Of a stretch of 11,330 bases of DNA, positions 5,991-11,330 are shown in pieces. The stretch covers positions 1-11,330 of the forward strand of contig DASZLR010000043.1 in the NCBI GenBank assembly GCA_035552275.1, written 5' to 3'. Positions within the stretch are counted from its first letter, which is position 1. Every line of letters starts with the position of its first letter. Both the position numbers and the translations under genes were made by a program. The notes under the pieces are model-generated. The model was not told the DNA's origin. It worked only from the letters and a program-made list of their open reading frames with translations, and ran no database searches. Source of the stretch: DASVLX01 sp035552275 (GTDB lineage: Bacteria; Actinomycetota; Actinomycetes; Mycobacteriales; Pseudonocardiaceae).

Positions 5991-6771
5991 GGGCAGAGCG
6001 GGCCGGGTGTGGGCGTCGATCGACGCGATCGCCCGGCGCGAAGGGGCGCCGCCGTCGATTCGACATGTCTGCCTCGCCTGCGCGGCTGAACTGAAGGCCG
6101 GCGTCGGCCTGTCGATGACGAGGGACGGCGGGCTGCGGGAGCCGGTGTTCGCCACCGATCCGGCCAGCGAGGAGCTACAGGAATTGCAGTTCACCCTCGG
6201 GGAAGGTCCCTGCGTGGATGCGTTGACCAGGCACGGAACGGTGCTGGCGGCTGATCTGTCGGGCGTCGAATACGAACGTCGGTGGCCGATCTTCGCGCCG
6301 GCGGTGCGCGAGCGGGGCATCGAGGCGGTGTTCTCGTTCCCGGTCCAGGCCGGCGCGGTCCGGTTCGGAGTGCTGGACGTCTACCGGCCCGAAGCGGGAC
6401 CATTGTGTCCGGACGAGCTGACCGACGCGCTGCTCTACGCCGACGCCGCCTTCGGGCTCGCGCTCGATGACCAGGGCGGCATTACCGCGACCGTGAACAA
6501 CCTGCTCGGCGATGGATTCGTCGGCCGGCAGGCCGCCCTGCACCAGGCCGCCGGAATGGTGTCGGTGCAGCTCGGCGTGACCGTCGCCGAAGGGCTGGCC
6601 CGGTTGCGCGGCTACGCCTTCGCCAACGACCTGCGGCTGGGCTCGCTGGCCGTCGAGGTGGTCGCCCGGCGGCTGCGGTTCCACCCGGACGCCCTCCCGC
6701 CCGGCGCTGGCGGGCCGCGCGACAATGGAGCTGATCCCTCGACGGGGACAACAAAGGATGTGGACAGATGA
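5974..6771 (+). CDS. GAF-ANTAR regulator 1
   Basis: A cytoplasmic sensor-regulator of 265 residues from GTG 5974. The N-terminal ~160 residues form a GAF domain (HVCLACAAEL, then LQFTLGEGPCVDAL, SFPVQAGAVRFGVLDVY). Residues ~184-236 form an ANTAR domain (LHQAAGMVSVQLGVTVAEGLARLRGYA). ANTAR domains bind RNA hairpins and act on transcription termination, so the likely role is RNA-level control in response to a ligand or signal on the GAF domain. No kinase or receiver domain is present. The start is uncertain: GTG 5974 and GTG 5983 both lack a Shine-Dalgarno sequence, while a strong one serves an out-of-frame ATG at 5952. The stop overlaps the next GAF-ANTAR gene by ATGA. No ligand or RNA target can be named. 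Confidence 0.85.
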   Translation: MNTVDEGRAGRVWASIDAIARREGAPPSIRHVCLACAAELKAGVGLSMTRDGGLREPVFATDPASEELQELQFTLGEGPCVDALTRHGTVLAADLSGVEYERRWPIFAPAVRERGIEAVFSFPVQAGAVRFGVLDVYRPEAGPLCPDELTDALLYADAAFGLALDDQGGITATVNNLLGDGFVGRQAALHQAAGMVSVQLGVTVAEGLARLRGYAFANDLRLGSLAVEVVARRLRFHPDALPPGAGGPRDNGADPSTGTTKDVDR

Positions 6772-7493
6772 GCACCACGGACCGGGACGTGCGCAGCGTG
6801 TTCGTGGAGCTGGCAGACACCCTCGTCGCCGACTTCGACGTCATCGACTTTCTGGACACCCTCTCTCGACGGGTGGTCGAACTGCTCGACGTCAGCGCGT
6901 GCGGAGTGCTGCTGGCCGATCACCACGGTGCGCTGAACCTGGTGGCCGCGTCGACGGAGCAGGCGCGGCTGCTGGAACTGTTCCAGATACAGAACTCCGA
7001 AGGGCCGTGCCTGGACTGCCACCGCACCGGCTGGCCCGTGCAGAGCCCCGACCTGACCCACGCCGAAGGCCGCTGGCCCAATTTCGCCCCGGCCGCGCGG
7101 CGGTTCGGCTTCGCGGCCGTGCAGGCGCTGCCGATGCGGCTGCGCGAGGAGACCATCGGCGCGCTGAACCTGTTCAGCGCCAACACCGGAATCCTGTCGC
7201 CGGACGCCGTTGAGCTGGGTCAGGCGCTGGCGAACGCGGCCACGATCGGCATCCTGCACGAGCGCGCGGTCCGCCGGCACGAGTTGGTCATCGATCAGCT
7301 GCAGTCCGCGCTGAACAGTCGGGTGCTGATCGAACAGGCCAAGGGCGTGCTGGCGGAACGCCTGGGCTTCTCGGTGGACGAGGCGTTCACCGCACTGCGC
7401 GCCCATGCCCGCGCGACCAACCGCAAACTGGCCGAGGTTGCCCGCGCGGTGATCGATGACGGCCTGATCATCACCGCTCCGCCGGCGCCCTGA
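6768..7493 (+). CDS. GAF-ANTAR regulator 2
   Basis: A 241-residue regulator with the same architecture as its neighbour: a GAF domain at ~26-165 and a C-terminal ANTAR RNA-binding domain at ~174-230. The ANTAR domain is close to the family pattern (ALNSRVLIEQAKGVLAERLG, then ALRAHARATNRKLAEVA). Both GAF domains carry an EGPC-V/L-D motif, but the proteins otherwise differ a good deal, suggesting old duplication rather than recent copying. ATG 6768 shares ATGA with the preceding stop, and AAAGGA at 6753-6758 can serve as ribosome binding site. Co-translation suggests the two could form a heterodimer or act on the same RNA. The stop is only 3 bp from the stop of the convergent SGNH gene, leaving no room for a separate terminator. 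Confidence 0.9.
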   Translation: MSTTDRDVRSVFVELADTLVADFDVIDFLDTLSRRVVELLDVSACGVLLADHHGALNLVAASTEQARLLELFQIQNSEGPCLDCHRTGWPVQSPDLTHAEGRWPNFAPAARRFGFAAVQALPMRLREETIGALNLFSANTGILSPDAVELGQALANAATIGILHERAVRRHELVIDQLQSALNSRVLIEQAKGVLAERLGFSVDEAFTALRAHARATNRKLAEVARAVIDDGLIITAPPAP

Positions 7494-7496
7494 CGG

Positions 7497-8354
7497 TCAG
7501 AGCTTGGTGGCGATCAACGTCGCCAGATTGCTCTGGCCGGCGGCGTTGGGATGCAGCGGGGGCAGACCCAGGACCGGTTCGACCCAGCGGACCCACGGAA
7601 GCTGGCACGCGTCGTGGCCGGTGATGCCGCTCGGGTCGATGCCGATCGCGCCGTTGTCGGTGGCCTGAGCCGCGATGGCGGCGTCGAGCTGGCGCTGGAT
7701 GCCGTACAACCAGGTGGCGTCGCCGCCGGCGATGGGAATCGATGGCCAGCAGCCGTTCTGTGGCGGCATGATCGGCAGGTAGCCGACGACCACGATCTTC
7801 GCCTGCGGCGCGCGCTGCTTGATGCCCTGGATGACCGCGCCAACCTTGGCCGCCACCGGGCTGATCGACGCGGCGAGCTGGTCGACGCCGTTGACCGTGT
7901 AGTGCTGCTGGCAGGGATCGCCGATCGGGCTGAGCGCGCCCATGGTGGCGCAGGTGGTGGCGATGTCGCCGAACCCGAAATCATTGCCGCCGATGGTGAC
8001 CGTGACCAGGTTGGTGTCCGCGGTCAGGCCGTCGAACTGTGGCGGATTGGCGCCCAGCCCGGTGTTCTGCGGCTGGGTCATGTCGGCGGTGACCGCGCTG
8101 CCGCAGGTTTCGTCGGTCAGCGATCCCACGCCGAGGTCCTTGGCCAGGTCGTGCGCGTAGTTCGACGCGGACCGGAAGCAGCCGGGCGTGCCGCTGACGT
8201 CCCACAACGAGCCGACGGCCGCGTACGAATCGCCCAAGGCGACATATTTGTTGTACGACGGGGCAGCACTGGCGGGAGCAGCGGCCGCGACCAGCCCGCC
8301 GGTGGTCGCGAGCACAGCGAATGTCGCGCCCAGGACAATGTGACGACGACGCAT
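7497..8354 (-). CDS. Secreted SGNH/GDSL esterase or lipase
   Basis: A 285-residue exported serine esterase or lipase of the actinobacterial SGNH family. Residues 1-30 form a Sec-type signal peptide: MRRRH, a hydrophobic stretch, then PASA-AP, with cleavage likely after Ala30. The four SGNH blocks are visible: Ser43 in ALGDSYAAVG, Gly85 in ETCGSAVT, Asn124 in TIGGNDFGF and His268 in PLHPNAAGQ. The position three before His268 is Pro rather than the usual Asp, so a Ser-His dyad with backbone support is possible, as known for a Streptomyces esterase. The mature part has six cysteines, enough for three disulfides, typical of the secreted members. The start is ATG 8354, with GAGG on the minus strand (CCTC at 8362-8365), 7 nt away. 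It begins 32 bp after the GH20 gene, probably in one operon. The natural ester substrate is unknown. Confidence 0.9.
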   Translation of the reverse strand: MRRRHIVLGATFAVLATTGGLVAAAAPASAAPSYNKYVALGDSYAAVGSLWDVSGTPGCFRSASNYAHDLAKDLGVGSLTDETCGSAVTADMTQPQNTGLGANPPQFDGLTADTNLVTVTIGGNDFGFGDIATTCATMGALSPIGDPCQQHYTVNGVDQLAASISPVAAKVGAVIQGIKQRAPQAKIVVVGYLPIMPPQNGCWPSIPIAGGDATWLYGIQRQLDAAIAAQATDNGAIGIDPSGITGHDACQLPWVRWVEPVLGLPPLHPNAAGQSNLATLIATKL

Positions 8355-8386
8355 GGTGACACCTCAACAAATCGTGGTGGAAGGGC

Positions 8387-9874
8387 TCAGGCGGGCGCCT
8401 GGCCGGTCGAGTTCATCGCGGAGAGGAAATTCAGGTACAGCAAGGGTTTCGGCGAGCCCCAGGTCAGTTGGGACAGCACCCGAAGCCGCGGAAACAGCGC
8501 GGCGGCGATCTGGTCCTCGGTCTGCGCGTTCGGGTTGTCGCACCAGACGCTGACCAGCGAGCCGAGATTGTTCGGCAGCGTGGAACCGTCCACAAAGGTG
8601 TTGGGATTCCACCGATACGTCAGGCCGGGCGGGGTGTTGAACAGCGCGGCCGGACCGCCGGTGGTGTAGTAGGTCGGCGTGAAAGCCATGTTCTGCACCG
8701 AATGCCCGGCCTCCGCCAACTCTTTCGGCGAGATCGCGTTGCCGGCCCACGGAAATCCGAACGGACCGGCGGCCGACCAGTACGCCACCACGATGTCCGG
8801 GTCGATCGTGACCGTCGAGCCGCCGGTGGTGAGCCCGTCGTTGTAGATCCGCATGGTTTTGCCGGCGGATCGGACAATGGTGTTGGCCCAGTTGAGGAAT
8901 CGGTAGAACCCGTCCTTGCCGCCCAGTTGCGGATAGTCGGCGTAGTTCGTGACGTACTCGTCGCCGCCGAGTGTCCAGTATCGGCCCGGAAACAGCGGAA
9001 GGTACTCGGTGAGCAGGTCGCGGACGAGCGCGAGCGCGGCCGGATCCGCGATGTCGATATCGCTGTCCGACACCGCGCCGGCGCTGCTGACCAGCCGGAG
9101 TTCGGGGTGGGCGGCCAGAATCGCGTCCAGGTGTCCGGGAAAGTCGATCTCCGGCACGATCTGGACGTGGTAGCGCAGGCCGTCGGCGACAAGGTCGCTG
9201 ATCTGCTGTTTCGTGTAATGCTGCGCCGAAACGATCTCCGGATGAGTTTCGCTTTCCAGCCGGAAGCCGTACTTGTCGGACAGGTGCAGGTAGAGGTAAT
9301 TCAGCTTGAGGTAGGACATCTCGCGGATGCGGGCGCGCAGCCAGTCGAGCGACAAGAACTGCCGGCCGACGTCGACCAGCAACCCGCGTTCCGGGTATTC
9401 GGGCCAGTCGTCCACCGTGCCGGCGGGGATGGTTCGGCTCTGCCGCAGCCATTGCAGGATCGTGCGGGTTCCGTTGAACACGCCATCATCAGTGTTGCCC
9501 AGCACGGCGATCGTCAGACCGACGGTCAGCCGGTAGCCCTCCGGTCCGCCCTCGGCCGCGCCGGTAGCGAGTTCGATGTCGCCGGGTTGAGTCGCGCCGC
9601 CCACCCGCCACCGGACCGCTGCGCCGGTCAGCGAACCCACATCGGCGGCGAACGCCTCGGCGGTGCCGGCCAGGCCCGCGCCATCGGCCACCACCGCCGA
9701 ACCGGGGCCGAAGGTGTAAAAGCCCGAACCGGGAGTCCACCGCTGCACGGCCGGAATCGTGCGCGGTAGCGCGGTGGTGGCCGCCGCCCCGGATCTCCCG
9801 GCGGCGACCACCACTGTCCCCGTCGCCAGCACCACGACCGTGAGCCAGCCCAGTCGAGGGATGAACCGCTTCAT
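8387..9874 (-). CDS. Secreted GH20 beta-N-acetylhexosaminidase
   Basis: A 495-residue exported glycoside hydrolase of family 20, which removes terminal GlcNAc/GalNAc (or, in lacto-N-biosidases, a disaccharide) by substrate-assisted catalysis. Residues 1 to ~32 form a signal peptide (MKRFIPRLGW, then a Val/Ala-rich stretch). Residues ~38-150 fit the non-catalytic GH20b domain. The barrel starts at PERGLLVDVGRQF, with Arg163 in the sugar-binding position. EIDFPGH is at 242-248, and the catalytic pair is Asp305-Glu306 in TLGGDEY. Trp366 and Trp444 fit the aromatic subsite. VWCDN has Asp446 where WxE is usual, and the common YLD motif is not evident, with TYYTT at 401-405 instead. Specificity may therefore be unusual. 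ATG 9874 was chosen because it starts the signal peptide and has GGGAG 5 nt upstream; an upstream extension is open but not protein-like. It is divergent from a TetR gene that probably controls it. Confidence 0.9.
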   Translation of the reverse strand: MKRFIPRLGWLTVVVLATGTVVVAAGRSGAAATTALPRTIPAVQRWTPGSGFYTFGPGSAVVADGAGLAGTAEAFAADVGSLTGAAVRWRVGGATQPGDIELATGAAEGGPEGYRLTVGLTIAVLGNTDDGVFNGTRTILQWLRQSRTIPAGTVDDWPEYPERGLLVDVGRQFLSLDWLRARIREMSYLKLNYLYLHLSDKYGFRLESETHPEIVSAQHYTKQQISDLVADGLRYHVQIVPEIDFPGHLDAILAAHPELRLVSSAGAVSDSDIDIADPAALALVRDLLTEYLPLFPGRYWTLGGDEYVTNYADYPQLGGKDGFYRFLNWANTIVRSAGKTMRIYNDGLTTGGSTVTIDPDIVVAYWSAAGPFGFPWAGNAISPKELAEAGHSVQNMAFTPTYYTTGGPAALFNTPPGLTYRWNPNTFVDGSTLPNNLGSLVSVWCDNPNAQTEDQIAAALFPRLRVLSQLTWGSPKPLLYLNFLSAMNSTGQAPA

Positions 9875-9921
9875 CGCCGCTCCCGAGGGCTGGTCACGCA
9901 CTCCCCTGCGCTGAGGCGAGA

Positions 9922-9951
9922 ACGGTAGCAAGAGTGCTCTTACATTCGCAA
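9922..9951 (-). promoter_or_regulatory. Candidate GH20-SGNH promoter
   Basis: On the minus strand, TTGCGA (plus 9946-9951) and TACCGT (plus 9922-9927) are spaced 18 bp, resembling -35 and -10 boxes. Both lie in or next to the paired TetR operator copies, so repressor binding would block the promoter. Judged by eye only. Confidence 0.4.
9928..9943. promoter_or_regulatory. TetR operator copy 1 (candidate)
   Basis: GCAAGAGTGCTCTTAC is an imperfect palindrome, with AAGAG and CTCTT as arms. It repeats copy 2 at 9948-9963 with 13 of 16 positions identical, 20 bp apart start to start (about two helical turns). It lies within the spacer of the candidate GH20 promoter. Confidence 0.7.
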
Positions 9952-9963
9952 GAGTATTCTTGC
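9948..9963. promoter_or_regulatory. TetR operator copy 2 (candidate), over the regulator's own start
   Basis: GCAAGAGTATTCTTGC sits in the 18-bp dyad 9947-9964, with 7-bp perfect arms (CGCAAGA and TCTTGCG). It contains TATTCT at 9955-9960, a -10-like box 7 nt before ATG 9968. Binding here would block the regulator's own transcription. The regulator lacks a Shine-Dalgarno sequence, which fits a leaderless mRNA. Confidence 0.75.
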
Positions 9964-9967
9964 GATC

Positions 9968-10540
9968 ATGGCCGGCGGGACTCGTGAGCGGATCATGGAC
10001 GTGGCGCTGAAGCTGTTCGTGGAGCGTGGCTCGGCGGCCACGGCCGTCACCGCGATCGAGGCCGCGGCCGGGTTGTCGCCCGGCAGCGGCAGCTTCTACC
10101 GGCATTTCAAGGACAAGGCCGAGTTGCTGACCGCCGTGGTCGACCGCGAGTTGCAGCGGGTGAAGAAGAACCCGGCGGCGCAGGTCGCCAACAGCGACGC
10201 ACCCACGACGAAGGCGTTGGCCGGACAATTGTTGGCCGACCTCGACTTCCTGCGTGACCTTCGGCCGCTGATCATGATTCTCTTCTGGGAACACGGCAGC
10301 GCGCCGCGGCTGGCCGAGCACATCCAGCTTGTGATGAACGACCGCGGAATCGAGCTGGGCATCGCCGATCTGCTGCTCACCACCACATCCGGGCCGGTCC
10401 GGGACGACCCGGCCGCGGCGGCCGCCGGGATGATGTCCGCGATGGTTGGCTACTTCCTCAGCATCGAGTACTTCGGCGCCCCGCCGGCAGGCGTCGACCC
10501 GGAACGGTTCACCGCCATGCTCGCCACGCTGCTCACCTGA
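9968..10540 (+). CDS. TetR-family repressor, probably local
   Basis: A 190-residue one-component transcription factor. The N-terminal ~55 residues are a TetR helix-turn-helix domain: TRERIMDVALKLFVERGSAA, then TAIEAAAGLSPGSGSFYRHF with the recognition helix, and KDKAELLTAVV. The rest is helical and would bind an unknown ligand and form the dimer. ATG 9968 is the only sensible start. It lacks a Shine-Dalgarno sequence but follows a -10-like box by 7 nt. The gene is divergent from the GH20-SGNH pair, and the 93-bp gap holds two copies of one palindrome. This is the typical arrangement of a TetR regulator that represses itself and its neighbour until a ligand appears. An inducer related to the hydrolase products is only a guess. 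The SRPBCC gene follows after 26 bp and may be co-transcribed. Confidence 0.9.
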   Translation: MAGGTRERIMDVALKLFVERGSAATAVTAIEAAAGLSPGSGSFYRHFKDKAELLTAVVDRELQRVKKNPAAQVANSDAPTTKALAGQLLADLDFLRDLRPLIMILFWEHGSAPRLAEHIQLVMNDRGIELGIADLLLTTTSGPVRDDPAAAAAGMMSAMVGYFLSIEYFGAPPAGVDPERFTAMLATLLT

Positions 10541-10554
10541 TCGCGGCTCAGTCG

Positions 10555-10560
10555 TAGGGT
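10555..10560 (+). promoter_or_regulatory. -10-like box for a leaderless SRPBCC transcript
   Basis: TAGGGT matches TANNNT and ends 6 nt before ATG 10567, placing the expected transcription start on the start codon. No ribosome binding site is visible before that ATG. No clear -35 box is seen. Confidence 0.35.
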
Positions 10561-10566
10561 CGCCGG

Positions 10567-11040
10567 ATGTACTCGATGCGGGTGTCCGGCCATGTCAACG
10601 CGCCGCGTTCGGCGGTCTATCCGGCACTGGTGGACGCCGACGCGATCGCCGCGTGGCGGGTGCCGGACGACATGACCAGCCAGGTACACGAGTTCAATGC
10701 CCGCGCGGGCGGCACATTCCGGGTATCGCTGACCTACAACCTGCCGGACCGAGCCGGCAAGTCATCGGCGAACACCGATACCTACCACGGCCATTTCGTG
10801 AAACTGGCACCGAACGAACAGGTGGTCGAGGTACTCGAGTTCGAGACCGACGATCCCACGCTCGCCGGGGCGATCACGGTGACAACCACGCTGATTGACG
10901 CCGACAACGGAACAGACGTCGTCATCGTGCACGACGGGATACCGGACAGCGTGCCGGCCGCCGACAACGAGACCGGCACCCGGATGGCACTGGCGAAACT
11001 CGCCGCCTTCGTTGAGGCGAAGGCTGATCAGCCGACCTGA
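10567..11040 (+). CDS. SRPBCC/AHSA1-family protein
   Basis: A 157-residue cytoplasmic protein with the helix-grip (START/Bet v 1-like) fold of the AHSA1 group. Typical features in order are an N-terminal strand and helix (VSGHVNAPRSAVYPALVD), IAAWRVPDD, the FNARAGGTFRVSL strand, YHGHFVKLAPNEQVVEVLEFE, TVTTTLIDADNGTDVVIVHDGIP, and a long C-terminal helix. Such proteins usually bind a hydrophobic ligand in a cavity; many have no known function, and no catalytic residues can be assigned. ATG 10567 was taken as start; ATG 10576 is possible. It lies 26 bp after the TetR gene on the same strand. Its last 13 bp overlap the 3' end of the convergent HIT gene. Confidence 0.85.
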   Translation: MYSMRVSGHVNAPRSAVYPALVDADAIAAWRVPDDMTSQVHEFNARAGGTFRVSLTYNLPDRAGKSSANTDTYHGHFVKLAPNEQVVEVLEFETDDPTLAGAITVTTTLIDADNGTDVVIVHDGIPDSVPAADNETGTRMALAKLAAFVEAKADQPT

Positions 11041-11330
11041 GAGCCGGTGGCCTCGCCGTCGAGCGCGGCACGGATCTTGTCGGCGTAGAGCTGCGGCGGG
11101 TGCTTCGAGTCGTAGGGATGGCGTGGGCCGAGCCAGAACCGCAGGCCGTCGCGGCGCTTGCGGGGAATGACGTGCAGGTGCAGGTGGGGAACCGACTGGC
11201 TGATGACGTTGTTGATCAGAATCATCGAGCCGTCCGCCTCCAGGCCCTTCTCCACGGCTCGTTCGAGACGCTGGGCTTCGAGAAAGAACTCCTGGACCCG
11301 ATCGGCCGGCAGCTCACTCATGATCTCGAT
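11028..11330 (-). CDS. HIT-family protein, N-terminus beyond the window
   Basis: A histidine-triad protein, a nucleotide hydrolase or transferase family acting on compounds such as AMP conjugates or dinucleoside polyphosphates. The signature HLHLHVIPRKRRDGLR is present (HLHLHV encoded at 11169-11186), preceded by SMILINNVISQSVP, as in actinobacterial members. The frame is open to the window edge. The first in-window ATG (11321) would leave only 97 residues and lose the family's N-terminal part (usually with a GHxLVxPK-like segment), so the real start should lie to the right of the window. The stop falls inside the 3' end of the SRPBCC gene, a 13-bp convergent overlap. The exact substrate cannot be assigned. 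Confidence 0.88.
   Translation of the reverse strand: MEIMSELPADRVQEFFLEAQRLERAVEKGLEADGSMILINNVISQSVPHLHLHVIPRKRRDGLRFWLGPRHPYDSKHPPQLYADKIRAALDGEATGSQVG

Noticed and set aside
6768..7493. Recent tandem duplication of the GAF-ANTAR gene
   Set aside because: The two proteins share architecture and a few motifs only; sequences and lengths differ too much for a recent copy.
8468..9769. A 433-codon plus-strand open frame opposite the GH20 gene
   Set aside because: Antisense shadow; GH20 motifs on the other strand are clear and this frame has none.
9875..10321. N-terminal extension of the GH20 protein by 149 codons
   Set aside because: It runs through the operator region and antisense to the TetR gene. 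A proper signal peptide begins at ATG 9874 with its own ribosome binding site.

Overview
The window is high-GC DNA from an actinobacterium. The evidence is GC-rich third positions, GTG starts, Actinobacteria-type GAF-ANTAR regulators, apparently leaderless genes with TANNNT boxes directly before the start codon, and secreted enzymes with Ala-rich signal peptides. The genus cannot be named; a Pseudonocardiales- or Streptomyces-like relative is only a guess. No tRNA, rRNA, CRISPR array, insertion sequence or prophage gene was seen.

Layout. 1-241: no gene; an inverted repeat, then a dyad and -10-like box before a toxin-antitoxin pair. 242-912 (+): VapB-type ribbon-helix-helix antitoxin and VapC PIN-domain toxin, overlapping by 13 bp, in AT-richer DNA. 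1121-2779 (+): class I lysyl-tRNA synthetase. 2780-2955: a lysS terminator, then a second terminator-like hairpin in the leader of metY. 2956-5318 (+): metY and metX, overlapping by 4 bp, which turn homoserine into homocysteine. 5423-5884 (+): an unrecognised protein with a Cys/His cluster. 5974-7493 (+): two GAF-ANTAR regulators overlapping by ATGA, preceded by a near-perfect 26-bp dyad that covers a Shine-Dalgarno sequence and a 12-codon reading frame. 9874-7497 (-): a probable operon of two secreted enzymes, a GH20 hexosaminidase and an SGNH esterase. 9968-10540 (+): a divergent TetR-family repressor. 10567-11040 (+): an SRPBCC/AHSA1 protein. 11330-11028 (-): a HIT-family protein whose N-terminus lies outside the window.

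How the genes fit together. The clearest circuit is the TetR gene and the GH20-SGNH pair. Their 93-bp shared intergenic region carries two copies of one 16-bp palindrome, 20 bp apart, over candidate promoters for both directions. This predicts a local autoregulated switch for export of a glycosidase and an esterase. The second point of interest is the GAF-ANTAR pair, whose leader suggests translational control. The third is a possible attenuator before metYX that does not resemble known SAM riboswitches. These regulatory claims come from reading the sequence by eye; nothing was folded or searched computationally.
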